NCBI RefSeq assembly: GCF_900116515.1
Contig: NZ_FPBA01000003.1
Span: forward strand, 124,001 to 188,000
DNA: 64,000 bases
Direction: 5' to 3'
Origin: Geodermatophilus amargosae
Lineage (GTDB): Bacteria > Actinomycetota > Actinomycetes > Mycobacteriales > Geodermatophilaceae
Under the pieces are notes generated by a model that worked only from the letters and a program-made list of their open reading frames with translations, did not search any database and was not told the origin of the DNA. Positions within the stretch are counted from its first letter, which is position 1; the number at the start of each line of letters is the position of its first letter. Shown one piece after another: positions 39,708-49,324 of the stretch. A program made the translations under genes and the position numbers.

Positions 39708-42700
39708 ATGGATACCGCGGGGGCCGGGACCGTCGGGTTCAGGGTGCTGGGCGGGGTCACCGCCGTCCGCGACGGCGTCCCCCTCGACCTCGGCGGCCGG
39801 CGGCAGCGCTCGGTCGTCGCCCGGCTGCTGGTGGCCGGCGGCCACGTGGTCCCCGCCGAGGTGCTCGTGGCCGACCTGTGGCGCGGCGCCTCCCGGCCGA
39901 CGCGCTCGGGACGCTGCAGGCGCACGTCAGCCACCTGCGCCGGGTGCTCGAGCCCGGCCGGGCCCCGCGCACGCCGGCCCGGCTGCTGGTCACCGTCCCG
40001 CCCGGGTACGCGCTGCGCCCGGCCGACGACGCCGTCGACGTGCTGCAGGCGGTGCGGCTGCTCGACGAGGGCGACCGGCTCGCCGCGACCGACCCCGCCG
40101 AGGCGCGGCAGCGCTACGGCGCGGCCATCGACCTGTGGCGCGGCCCGGCCTACGCCGAGTACGCCGACGAGCCGTGGGCCGCGCCGGAGGCCGCCCGCCT
40201 GGACGAGCTGCGGCTCACCGCCGTCGAACGGCGGGCCGCCGTCGCCCTCGAGGCCCCGGGCGGGCGCGACCCCCTCCCGCAGCTGCGGGCGCACGTGGCC
40301 GAGCACCCGCTGCGCGAGGAGGGCTGGCGGCTGCTCGCCCTCGGTCTCTACCGCGCCGGCCGGCAGGGCGAGGCCCTGGGCGCCCTGCGCGAGGTGCGGA
40401 CCCGGCTGGCCGACGAGCTCGGCGTCGACCCCGGCCCGGAGCTGCGGGCGCTGGAGGAGGCCGTGCTGGCCCAGGCGCCCTCCCTCCTGCCGGTGCGCCG
40501 GCCGGCCCCCGCGGTCGGCCGCCCGGCGCCGTCCCCCGAGCCCTCGCCGCCGCCACCCGCCGTCACCGCTGCGGCGGAGGTGCCCCGGCCGGTCGGCCGC
40601 GAGACCGAGCTGGCCGCACTGCACGCCGCGGCCGGGCGGGCCGCCGCCGGCTCGGTCGAGGTCGCCCTGCTCGCCGGGGAGGCGGGCAGCGGCAAGACCA
40701 CGGTGCTCGACCACCTGCGCGCCGAGCACGCCCGGCGCGGCTGGGCGACGCTGGCGGTGTCCTGCCCGGAGACCGACGGCGCCCCGCCCGGCTGGCCGTG
40801 GGCCGCCGCGCTGCGCGCGCTGGCCGCCGGGACCCCGCCGGCCGACCCCGCTCCCCTGGCGGCGCTGCTCACCGACGACGCCCCCGCCCTGCCCGGCGAC
40901 CCGACCGGGCACCGCTTCCGGCTGCACCGCGCCGTCGCCGCCTGGCTGGCCGCCGTCGCCGCGCGGGCGCCGCTGCTGGTGACCGTCGACGACCTGCACC
41001 GCGCCGACCGCGAGACCACCGCACTGCTCCTGGACCTGCTGCCGGCCCTCGCCGGGTGCCGCGTGCTGGTCGTCGCCGGGCACCGCCCCGAGGAGAGCGC
41101 CGGGCTGGCCGACGTCCTCGCCGCCCTCGCCCGCCGGTCCCCCCTCGGCCTCCCGCTGCGCGGCCTGGACGCCGCCGCCGTCGACGAGCTGGTCGAGGAC
41201 TGGGCGCTCACCCCGGTCGACCGCCGCACCCGCGCCGCGATCGCCGCCCGCGCCGACGGCAACCCCTTCTACGTGCGGGAGCTGCTGCGGCTGGTCGACT
41301 CCGGCGCCGAGGTGGCCTCCGTGCCCGGCACCGTGCGCGACGTCGTCCGCCACCGGCTGGCCGGCCTGCCGGCGCGCACCGGCACCCTGCTGAAGCTGGC
41401 AGCGGTGATCGGCCGCGACGTCGACGCCGAGGTGCTGCTGTCGGCCGCGGCCCCGGCCGGCGGTGGCACTGACGAGGACGAGGAGGCGCTGGTCGAGGCC
41501 CTGGAGACCGCACTGGTCAGCGGGCTGCTGGTCGAACCCGGGCCGGGGCAGCTGCGGTTCGTGCACTCCCTGGTGCGCGACACCCTCTACGAGGACCTGT
41601 CCTCCCTGCGCCGGACCCGCCTGCACGGGCGGGTGGCCGCCGTCCTCGAGCGGCTGCGGCCCGACGACGTCACCGCGCTGGCCCACCACGCCGCCGCGGC
41701 CGGGCCCGGCTCCGCCGCGGCGGCCGCCCGCTGGGCGCAGGCGGCCGCCGAGCTCGCCGGGCGCCGGTTCGCCCACGCCGACGCCGCCGTGATGTGGGGA
41801 CGCGCGGCCGAGGCGCACCGCGTGGCCCGGCCCGGCGACACGGTGGGGCTCGCCTGGCTGCTCGGCGCGCAGGCGCACGCGTCGGCGCGGGCGGGCGCGG
41901 TCGGCGAGGCCCGCGCCCTGCGGGCCCGCGCCCTAGCGGTGCTGCCCGAGGACGCGCCGGCGGAGCTGACCGCGGGCGTGCTGCTGTCCTCGGACGTGCC
42001 GACGTTCTGGAACGCCTGGGTCGACCCCGTGGACGACCGGTTCGTCGCGCGCACCGAGTCCGCGATCGCCGCCCTGCCGGTCGGGGACCCGCAGCGGACC
42101 CGGCTGCTCGCGCTGCTGGCCACCGAGCTCGAGGAGCGGCACGAGGCGCGGGCCGTCGAGGCGTCGGGGCAGGCGGTGACCGAGGGCCGGCTCGGCGGGG
42201 ACCCGCTCGCGCTGGCCCACGCGTTGGCGGCCCGGCAGTTCCACGCGGTGGGCGGGCCCGACCGCAGCGAGGCGACCGCGCTGGGCACCGAGCTGCTCGA
42301 CCTCGCCCGGCGCGAGGGCTTCGGCTTGTTCGAGGCGGTGGCGCGGCTGATGCTCCTGCAGGACACCTGCGCGGTGCTCGACCTCGACGCCGCCGACACG
42401 CACGCCGCGGAGGCCGAGCGCCTGGCCGCGGCACACGGGCTGCCGCTGCTGCACGGCATCGCCCGCTGCTACGTCGGCATGCGCGCCGCCGTCGCGGGAC
42501 GGGTGGCCGAGGCCGAGGCCGCCTACGACGTCGCCGAGCAGGCCCTGCTCGCGGCCGGGTACTACCCCGAGATCACGCGGGCGCTGCGGCTGCACACCCA
42601 GCTCGGCCTGCAGCTCGGGAGCCCGGAGGCGCAACCGGTCGCGCCCGAGGAGATCGCCGCCATGGTCCCGATCTCGCCCGAGATCTCCACCGAGACCTGG

Positions 42701-43066
42701 GCCCTGACCCTGGTGCTGGCCGGGCGGACGGACGAGGTGCGAGCTCTGTGCCCACCGCACTCCCGCGCGGTCCGCGACCTGTTCACGCCGTTCTTCGAGT
42801 TCGTCCGGGGCGAGGTGGGGCTGGCCCTCGGCGACGCCGCGCGGATGGCCGAGGCCGAGGCCGAACTGCTCCCCTACCGGGACGGCGTCTGCGGGACCGA
42901 GACGGCCCTCATGGCCTTCGGCCCGACGGCGACGCTGCTCGCCCGCCTGGCCGCGGCGCGCGGCGACCGGGAGGCGGCCGAGGCGCACCGCGCGGTGGCG
43001 GTCGCCGTGGCCGAGCGCACCGGACACCCCGGGTGGCTCGCGGCCGCCCGTACCGCCCTCGACTGA
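39708..43066 (+). pseudogene. SARP/AfsR-type BTAD-AAA transcriptional regulator, frameshifted near codon 60
   Basis: ATG 39708 opens a winged-helix start (FRVLGGVTAVRDGVPLDLGGRRQRSVVARLLVAGGHVVPAEVLVADLWRG). At 39883-39897 one base is missing; the next frame continues PADALGTLQAHVSHLRRVLEPG, the BTAD domain, a NACHT/AAA ATPase (P-loop GEAGSGKTTVLDHLR near 40680) and a long helical TPR-like C-half to 43066. Joined, it is about 1119 aa, the usual size for such regulators of secondary metabolism or stress. As written no full-length product is made, unless the base is a sequencing error. Confidence 0.78.
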
Positions 43067-43081
43067 GGAGCCTTCGTAGCG

Positions 43082-43789
43082 CTAATGGCTGCCCCGGCCG
43101 GACACGAGGTCGCGACGGCGGCGCCAGCGCGGCTCGGCCGCCCGGAGGAGCACCCGCAGCGGCGGGGGCGTCGCGGCCAGCAGCCCGGCGCGCTCGGCGG
43201 GGGTGGCGCAGGCGTCGGCGACCTCCGCCAGCGCGAAGGCCGCCTGCCGCAGTCCGGACCCGCGCGCGCAGACGGCCTCGTAGCGGGCCAGGTCGCGTAC
43301 CGAGACGCACCGGCGCAGCACGGGGAACACCTCGCGCTCCTCCTCCTCGACGTGCTCGTCCAGCACGACGGCCAGCTCCGCGAGGACGGCGGCCAGCGCG
43401 GGCGCGGCGCCCGGGGCGGCGGCGAACGCCGTCAGCGCGCTCCCGGCCCGGCCGAGCAGCGCGCGGAGGACGGCGTGGTCCTCGGTGAGCGGATCGAGGT
43501 CCGCACCGTGCGCGCCGGCGCTGGCGGCGACCACCGGCCACAGGACGGCGTCCTCCCGCGCGGTGTGCGCGTGCACCTCCCGCAGCACGGCCCGGCCGAA
43601 GCCGACCACCGCCTGCCGCCGCCGGGGCGACCACGGACCGCCGGCGGCGGCCTCCTCCGCGACGTCGGCCAGCAGCCGGCAACCACGTCGCAGCGCGCGG
43701 TGCGCCAGCGCCAGGCGGGCGACGTCGACCTCGGGATCGCCGGGCCGGCGGGGCGTGACGGGGAACGGCAGCGGTGCGGTCGCGGTCAC
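43082..43789 (-). CDS. Hemerythrin HHE-domain protein
   Basis: 235 aa from GTG 43789. His/Glu metal ligands in order: LAHRALRRG, LREVHAHTAREDAVLWPVV, TEDHAVLRALLG, LDEHVEEEEREVFPVLRRC. This is the HHE four-helix bundle that binds a di-iron centre, O2 or NO; many actinobacterial copies act in redox stress. The C-terminal 60 residues are an Arg-rich tail. Confidence 0.82.
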   Translation of the reverse strand: MTATAPLPFPVTPRRPGDPEVDVARLALAHRALRRGCRLLADVAEEAAAGGPWSPRRRQAVVGFGRAVLREVHAHTAREDAVLWPVVAASAGAHGADLDPLTEDHAVLRALLGRAGSALTAFAAAPGAAPALAAVLAELAVVLDEHVEEEEREVFPVLRRCVSVRDLARYEAVCARGSGLRQAAFALAEVADACATPAERAGLLAATPPPLRVLLRAAEPRWRRRRDLVSGRGSH

Positions 43790-43909
43790 GGTGCGACGGT
43801 CCCCCGGACCGGTTGCCGGTGACTTGCAGCCGACTGCCCGGGTGCCGGAAGGGCGAGGGGTCGCCGCGCGTTGCACCGGCCACGCACCCCCGTCCCCAGG
43901 AGCTCCTCC

Positions 43910-44899
43910 ATGCGCATCCCGCTGTCCGTGCTCGACCTCGCCCCTGTCGCCCGGGGGGAGACCTACGGCAGCAGCATCGCCGCCAGCGTCGCCCTGGCGC
44001 AGGCCGCGGAGGAGGCCGGCTACACGCGGGTCTGGTACGCCGAGCACCACAACATGCCCGCGATCGCGTCGTCGGCCACCAGCGTGCTGGTCGCGCACGT
44101 GGGCGCGCACACCTCGACGATCCGGCTCGGCGCCGGAGGCGTCATGCTGCCCAACCACTCGCCGCTGACGATCGCCGAGCAGTTCGGCACGCTCGAGGCG
44201 ATGTACCCCGGGCGCATCGACCTCGGCCTGGGCCGCGCGCCCGGCTCGGACCAGAACACCATGTACGCGCTGCGCCGTGACCCGGCCTCGGCCGAGCGGT
44301 TCCCCCAGGACGTGCTGGAGCTGCAGGGCTACCTGACCGGCCACTCGCGGGTGCCCGGCGTGCAGGCCGTCCCCGGCCGCGGGGCGCACGTGCCGCTGTA
44401 CGTGCTCGGCTCGTCGATGTTCGGCGCGGGTCTCGCCGCCGCACTCGGCCTGCCGTACGCCTTCGCCTCGCACTTCGCCCCGCAGCTGCTCGAGCCCGCG
44501 GTGGCCGCCTACCGGCGCGACTTCCGCCCCTCCGAGCAGCTCGACGCCCCCTACGTCATCGCCGGCGTCAACGCGGTCGCCGCGGACACGACCGAGGCCG
44601 CCCGCGAGGCGCTGCGGACCACGCGCCGCCGCCTGGCCGTCGGTCTGTTCGGCCAGGGCCGCGACCTCGACGACGCCGCCGCGGACCTGCTGCTGTCCTC
44701 GGGCGCCGGCCGGCACGTCGACGGGATGCTCACCCACACCGCCGCCGGCACGCCCGCCGAGGTGCGCGAGGCGCTCACCGACTTCGCCCGCCTCGCCGAC
44801 GCCGACGAGCTGATCGTGGCCCACCAGGCGCCCACCACCGAGGTCCGGCTGCGCTCGGTCGCCCTGACCGCCGAGGCGATGGAGTCCGTCCCCGCCTGA
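43910..44899 (+). CDS. LLM-class flavin-dependent oxidoreductase
   Basis: 329 aa from ATG 43910, with an AGGAG site upstream. [59 protein letters not shown] and [40 protein letters not shown] are the group-1 luciferase-like signature (MsnO8-type). It is FMN-dependent; substrate unknown. A weak hairpin (44905-44938) follows. Confidence 0.88.
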   Translation: MRIPLSVLDLAPVARGETYGSSIAASVALAQAAEEAGYTRVWYAEHHNMPAIASSATSVLVAHVGAHTSTIRLGAGGVMLPNHSPLTIAEQFGTLEAMYPGRIDLGLGRAPGSDQNTMYALRRDPASAERFPQDVLELQGYLTGHSRVPGVQAVPGRGAHVPLYVLGSSMFGAGLAAALGLPYAFASHFAPQLLEPAVAAYRRDFRPSEQLDAPYVIAGVNAVAADTTEAAREALRTTRRRLAVGLFGQGRDLDDAAADLLLSSGAGRHVDGMLTHTAAGTPAEVREALTDFARLADADELIVAHQAPTTEVRLRSVALTAEAMESVPA

Positions 44900-44904
44900 G
44901 CGAG

Positions 44905-44938
44905 CCGACAGCGCCACGGCGGCCCTCCGGGCTGTCGG
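44905..44938 (+). terminator. Possible terminator after the LLM gene
   Basis: CCGACAGC and GCTGTCGG, perfect 8-bp arms around an 18-nt loop, begin 6 bp after the stop codon of the LLM gene. Confidence 0.4.
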
Positions 44939-44974
44939 GGCGAGCGAGACCCGGGGGTCCGGGAGACTGCGGAC

Positions 44975-46627
44975 GTGCACGCCGAGACCGTCATCCTGCT
45001 CGTCCTGGCCGCGGTCGCGGTGATCGTGGCGGCCCGCTGGCTGGCCGGCCGCACCGGCCTGCCCGCGGCCGCCCTGCTCACCGTGGCCGGGCTGGTCTAC
45101 GGGTTGCTGCCCGGACCGAACCTCACGCTCGACCCCGACATCGTCCTCAGCGTCCTGCTGCCGCCGCTGCTCTACAGCGCCGCGCTGGACTCCTCGCTCA
45201 TCGCCATCCGCGCCAACATCCGCACCGTCGTCAGCCTCTCGGTGCTGCTCGTGCTGGTCACCGCACTGGTCATCGGGGCCGGGTTCGCGCTGTGGGTGCC
45301 CGGCGCCACGCTCGCCGCCGGCATCGCCCTCGGCGCCGCCGTCGCCCCGCCGGACCCGGTGGCCGCGCTCGCCATCGGCCGCCGGGTCGGGCTGCCGCCC
45401 CGGCTGGTCACGCTCATCCAGGGCGAGGGGCTGCTCAACGACGCGACCGCGCTGACCCTGCTCACCGTCGCGGTCACCGCGGCGCGCGGCGAGGGGTTCT
45501 CCACCTGGTCGGCACTCGGCTCGTTCGCGACGGCCGCCGCCGGCGGTGTGGCCGCCGGGCTGGTCGTCGCCTACGGCGTCCGGCCGCTGCGCCGGCTGCG
45601 CCGCGACCCGCTGGCGTCCAACGCGATCTCCCTGGCCACGCCGTTCATGGCCTACCTGCTGGCCGAGTCGGTGCACGTGTCCGGGGTGCTGGCCGTCGTC
45701 GTCGCCGGGCTGGTGATCGCGCACAACGCGCCCTACTGGACGTCGGGGGCCACCCGGCTGCAGACCGACGCCTCCTGGCGGCTGGTCGACTTCCTGCTCG
45801 AGGGCATCGTCTTCCTGCTCATCGGCCAGCAGCTGCCCGCCGTCATCAGCGGTCTGGGCCAGTACGCGCCGTCGACGGTCGTCGTCGCGTCGGTCATCAC
45901 CGTGGGCGCGGTGCTGCTGGTCCGGCCGCTGTGGCTGTGGCTCACCGAGCACGCGCCGCAGGCGCTGCACGTGCGGCTGAGCGGCGCCCCGGCCGCCGAC
46001 GAGGACGACGACCCGAGCACCCCGCCGCGGCAGCTGTCCGGCCGGGAGATCACCGTGCTGAGCTGGGCCGGCACCCGCGGGGTGATCAGCCTGGCCGCCG
46101 TCTTCACCATCCCGCTGGTCACCGACAGCGGCGACCCCTTCCCCGACCGCGACCTGCTGCTGTTCTGCGCCTTCCTCGCCGTGCTGGTCACCCTGGTCGG
46201 GCAGGGCGCCACGTTCGCGCCGCTCGTGCGCCGGCTGGGCCTTCGGGCCGACGCCGCCGACGCCGCCCGGCAGCGCAACCAGGCGCGGATGGCCGCCGTC
46301 GAGGCGGGGCTGACCCGGCTCGACGAGCTGCAGGCCGAGCAGCACGACCACGTCGACGACGCCGCCATCGAGTCGATCCGCGCCGCGCTGAGCACCCGGC
46401 TGGAGCGCTACCGGCGGCGGCTGGAGACGCTCGAGGACGCCGAGGGCGAGGTGCCGATGTCGCCCCAGTACGAGGCGGCGCTGCGGGTGCGCCGGGCGGT
46501 CATCGACGCCGAGCGCGACGAGCTGCTGCGCTGGCGGGACCTCGGCCGGCTGCCCGACGAGGGCCTGCGCACGCTGGAGCGCGAGCTCGACCACCAGGAG
46601 CACCTGCTCCCGGCGCGTCCCCTCTAG
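44975..46627 (+). CDS. Na+/H+ antiporter, CPA1 family
   Basis: 550 aa from GTG 44975. Twelve or so hydrophobic segments including LGAAVAPPDPVAALAIGRRVGLPPRLVTLIQGEGLLNDATALTLLTV, which holds the DP and ND ion-binding residues of NhaP/NHE-type exchangers. The last 110 residues are a cytoplasmic coiled-coil tail (LDELQAEQHDHVDDAAIESIRAALSTRLERYRRRLETLED). It exchanges Na+ or K+ for H+ at the membrane. Ends 4 bp inside the convergent SMP-30 gene. Confidence 0.9.
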   Translation: MHAETVILLVLAAVAVIVAARWLAGRTGLPAAALLTVAGLVYGLLPGPNLTLDPDIVLSVLLPPLLYSAALDSSLIAIRANIRTVVSLSVLLVLVTALVIGAGFALWVPGATLAAGIALGAAVAPPDPVAALAIGRRVGLPPRLVTLIQGEGLLNDATALTLLTVAVTAARGEGFSTWSALGSFATAAAGGVAAGLVVAYGVRPLRRLRRDPLASNAISLATPFMAYLLAESVHVSGVLAVVVAGLVIAHNAPYWTSGATRLQTDASWRLVDFLLEGIVFLLIGQQLPAVISGLGQYAPSTVVVASVITVGAVLLVRPLWLWLTEHAPQALHVRLSGAPAADEDDDPSTPPRQLSGREITVLSWAGTRGVISLAAVFTIPLVTDSGDPFPDRDLLLFCAFLAVLVTLVGQGATFAPLVRRLGLRADAADAARQRNQARMAAVEAGLTRLDELQAEQHDHVDDAAIESIRAALSTRLERYRRRLETLEDAEGEVPMSPQYEAALRVRRAVIDAERDELLRWRDLGRLPDEGLRTLERELDHQEHLLPARPL

Positions 46628-47466
46628 GGACGGCCGGCACGGGGGACGTCGACCGTCGCGACCTCGATCCGGCCGGCCCGCGGGCCGCCCTCGGCCCAGG
46701 TGGGCGCGGTGCAGACGAACAGCGTGCGGCCGTCGTCCCCGCCGAGCGTGCAGGCGTAGGACGGCGACCCCGACCCGACGGCGACCCGCCCGGTGACCTC
46801 GCCGCCCTCGCGCACGCGCAGCACCTCGGCCGTGCGGGCCGTGGCGAACCAGACGTGCCCGTCGGCGTCGAGGCAGATGCCGTCGGGCGCCAGCCCCGGC
46901 GTGTCGGCGAACACCCGGCGGCCCGACAGCGAGCCGTCGTCGGCCACGTCGAAGGCGGTCAGCCGGGCGCCGTACGTCTCGGCGACGACGAGGGTGCGCC
47001 CGTCGTCGCTGAGCGCCATGCCGTTGGGGAACCGCAGGTCGTCGGCGACGACGACCGCGGTGCCGTCGGGGTCCACCCGTACCAGCCCGGTCGGCTCGAC
47101 CGGTGCGCCGCCGACCAGGTCGAAGCCGAAGCTGCTGACGTAGGCCCGCCCGGCGGCGTCGACCACCAGGTCGTTGGCGCGGGAGCGGGTCAGGCCGGTC
47201 AGGTCGGCGCGCACGACCGGCCCGGCGCCGGTGACCTCGAGCAGCGCCCGGCGGGTCATGGAGACGACGAGCAGGGTGCCCTCGGGCGTCCAGCCCAGCC
47301 CGGACGGCGCGTCGTCGAGGTCGAGCACCGTCGCCAGGTCGCCGTCGGGCGTCAGCGACCGGACCCGCCGGTCGTGGAAGTCGGAGAACACCAGCTGGCC
47401 CTCGTGCCAGCGAGGGCCCTCCGGGAAGCCGAGGTCGCCGGCCAGGGTCGTCGTCGTCGCGTCCAC
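46624..47466 (-). CDS. SMP-30/gluconolactonase-family protein
   Basis: 280 aa six-bladed propeller from GTG 47466. GFPEGPRWHEGQLVFSDFHDRRV (first metal Glu), LTRSRANDLVVDAAGRAYVSSFGFD (Asn/Asp ligands), FPNGMALSDDGRTLVVAETYGARL and GLAPDGICLDADGHVWFATA. It binds Ca2+ and hydrolyses sugar or aromatic lactones; no substrate can be fixed. The nearest gene, a PPOX protein, lies 34 bp upstream on the same strand. Confidence 0.87.
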   Translation of the reverse strand: MDATTTTLAGDLGFPEGPRWHEGQLVFSDFHDRRVRSLTPDGDLATVLDLDDAPSGLGWTPEGTLLVVSMTRRALLEVTGAGPVVRADLTGLTRSRANDLVVDAAGRAYVSSFGFDLVGGAPVEPTGLVRVDPDGTAVVVADDLRFPNGMALSDDGRTLVVAETYGARLTAFDVADDGSLSGRRVFADTPGLAPDGICLDADGHVWFATARTAEVLRVREGGEVTGRVAVGSGSPSYACTLGGDDGRTLFVCTAPTWAEGGPRAGRIEVATVDVPRAGRP

Positions 47467-47499
47467 GCCGCGGAGCGTAGGAGCGCGGACGGCGGTGGC

Positions 47500-48021
47500 T
47501 CAGGGGCGGTAGCGCGTCTGGCCGTGCGGTCCGCCGAAGGCCAGCACCTTGGCCGGCGCGACCCGGTAGACCCGTGCGCCGCCCTGGGTGGCAGCCCCGG
47601 AGGAGCTGACCTCCACGAACTCCTGGCCGCGCACCTCGAAGTGCCAGTCCTCGCCGTACTTGGCGTACCAGGCGGCGGCCAGCGCGGTGAGCGCCTCCGG
47701 ATCCGTCACGCGGACCGCCGTCCCCTCGACCACGACGTCGGTACCGCTGAACCAGCCCTGCGCACCCGTGCTGCCGGTCGTCACGGCCACGTGCGGGTTG
47801 GCGTCGAGGTTGCGCTGCTTCTGCTCGTCGGCGCCGGTGCAGAACGCGAAGGCGCCGTCGTGCCAGACGCCCACGAGCGGAACGGCGTGCGGGCGTCCGT
47901 CCGTGCGGACGGTGATGATCCAGTAGAGCTGGGCGTCGGTGAGCAGGCGCTCGATGTCCGCCCAGGCCGGCGGGGTGGCCGACGCGTCGCCGTAGCGCGG
48001 GTCGATCTGTCCGGTCGTCAT
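47500..48021 (-). CDS. Pyridoxamine 5'-phosphate oxidase-family FMN/F420 protein
   Basis: 173 aa from ATG 48021. IERLLTDAQLYWIITVRTDGRPHAVPLVGVWHDGAFAFCTGADEQKQRNLDANPHVAVTTG is the split-barrel core; it ends ARVYRVAPAKVLAFGGPHGQTRYRP. This is the subgroup of PPOX proteins likely to use F420 or FMN. The reaction is unknown. Confidence 0.83.
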   Translation of the reverse strand: MTTGQIDPRYGDASATPPAWADIERLLTDAQLYWIITVRTDGRPHAVPLVGVWHDGAFAFCTGADEQKQRNLDANPHVAVTTGSTGAQGWFSGTDVVVEGTAVRVTDPEALTALAAAWYAKYGEDWHFEVRGQEFVEVSSSGAATQGGARVYRVAPAKVLAFGGPHGQTRYRP

Positions 48022-48064
48022 GGGAGGTCCGACTGCTCCCGGGAGCGGGAGTCATCGGCGCGGG

Positions 48065-48745
48065 TCAGAGCCGGTCGGCGCCGGTCAGGCCGACCCGGTC
48101 GGCGCTGGCCTCCCACAGCGCGACGGCGAGGTCGTCGTCGAAGGCCTGCGGGCTGTCACGCACCGGGACGCCGCGCTCGTGGTACTCCCCCGGCTCCCAG
48201 TCGACGCCGGGCGTGCCGGTGGCCAGGCGGGCCAGCTCCGCGCCGCCGGTCTCCGGCCGGCCCATGGTCAGCCAGCGCAGGGGCGTCCGGTAGGCCGGCC
48301 GCATCCGGCTGGTGGAGCCGCGGGTCAGCCGGGTGGCCAGGCGCGCCGCGGTGCTGGAGGTGGCGACGACGGTGCCCCGGCCGGCGACCAGCGGGTCCCG
48401 CAGCAGCGCGGTGAGCAGGAACGGCGCGAGGTGGTTCACCTGCAGCGTCGTCTCGTTGCCGTCGGCGGTGTACCGCGGCCGGCCGAACACCCCGCCGGCG
48501 TTGTCGGCCAGGACGTCGATGCGGGGGTGCCGCGCGGCGAGGTCCGCGGCCGGCGCCCGGACGTCGTCGAGGCGCGCGAAGTCCGCGACCGCCGGCTCGC
48601 CGCCCACCTCCGCCGCGACGGCGGAGGTCCGCCCGGGGTCGCGGCCGACGACGACCACGGAGAAGCCGTCGGCGGCGAGCAGCCGGGCGGCCGCCGCGCC
48701 GATGCCGCTGCTGGCCCCGGTGACGACGGCGGTGCGCCGGCTCAC
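48065..48745 (-). CDS. Short-chain dehydrogenase lacking the YxxxK catalytic motif
   Basis: 226 aa from GTG 48745, coupled by GTGA to the methyltransferase. The N-terminal Rossmann half is normal: TAVVTGASSGIGAAAARLLAADGFSVVVVGRD, DNAGGVFGRPRYTADGNETTLQVNHLAPFLLTALL, VVATSSTAARLATRL. Then about 45 residues expected in this retinol-dehydrogenase-like group, with Tyr and Lys of the active site, are absent; the text passes from TRGSTSR to MRPAYRTPLRWLTMGRPETGG and ends GVDWEPGEYHERG…. Probably an in-frame deletion (around 48290-48330) leaving an inactive or altered protein. Confidence 0.75.
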   Translation of the reverse strand: MSRRTAVVTGASSGIGAAAARLLAADGFSVVVVGRDPGRTSAVAAEVGGEPAVADFARLDDVRAPAADLAARHPRIDVLADNAGGVFGRPRYTADGNETTLQVNHLAPFLLTALLRDPLVAGRGTVVATSSTAARLATRLTRGSTSRMRPAYRTPLRWLTMGRPETGGAELARLATGTPGVDWEPGEYHERGVPVRDSPQAFDDDLAVALWEASADRVGLTGADRL

Positions 48746-49314
48746 CCCTCGGTGGGGCCGGTACAGGCGAAGAGGACCGCGGGCGGCACGTTCCACGGCG
48801 TCACGCGGGTGCGGACGCCGGCGAAGCGGCGGCGCAGCTCCCCGAGCACCAGGGGCGAGTACTGGATGACCAGCGCGGTGCCGCCGGGACGCAGCGCCCG
48901 CGGCAGCTGGTCGAGCAGCCGGCGGCGCAGCCCGGCCTCCAGCGAGGTGAACGGCAGCATCGAGACGACGACGTCGGCGCGCTCACCGCCGAGGTGCGAC
49001 CCGAGGTCCTCAGCGGAGTCGCAGACGACCTGCAGCCGGGGGTCGGCGAGGCGCTCGGTCAGCCGCCGGGCCAGCTGCGGGTCGATCTCCACGGCGACCA
49101 GGCGGGCGTCGTCGCCGAGCCGGGCGAGGATCTCCCGGGTGGCCACGCCGGTGCCCGCGCCGAGCTCGACGACCAGGTCCGCCGACGGCACGTCGGCCAG
49201 GTCGAGCATCGCGCGCACCGCGGTCCGGGAGGTGGGCAGCACCGCCCCGACCTGTCGCGGGTTGTCGACGAAGGCGCGCAGCAGGCGCAGTCCGTCGGTG
49301 AGGGTCTGGGGCAC
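48742..49314 (-). CDS. SAM-dependent methyltransferase (phospholipid N-methyltransferase-like)
   Basis: 190 aa from GTG 49314 with AAGGAGG 6 bp upstream. FVDNPRQVGAVLPTSRTAVRAMLDLADVPSADLVVELGAGTGVATREIL, IEIDPQLARRLTERL, VVSMLPFTSLEAGLRRRLLDQLPRALRPGGTALVIQYSPLV: the PmtA/rRNA-dimethylase-like methyltransferase pattern. It may methylate phosphatidylethanolamine or a related amine. Upstream lipase and downstream SDR are on the same strand, suggesting a lipid-related operon. Confidence 0.8.
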   Translation of the reverse strand: MPQTLTDGLRLLRAFVDNPRQVGAVLPTSRTAVRAMLDLADVPSADLVVELGAGTGVATREILARLGDDARLVAVEIDPQLARRLTERLADPRLQVVCDSAEDLGSHLGGERADVVVSMLPFTSLEAGLRRRLLDQLPRALRPGGTALVIQYSPLVLGELRRRFAGVRTRVTPWNVPPAVLFACTGPTEG

Positions 49315-49324
49315 TCGTCCTCCT

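Noticed and set aside
43082-48055. Single minus-strand open frame of 1657 codons
   Set aside because: It runs antisense to the Na+/H+ antiporter and the LLM gene and only its last 235 codons (hemerythrin) look like a protein; the rest is a GC-rich shadow frame.
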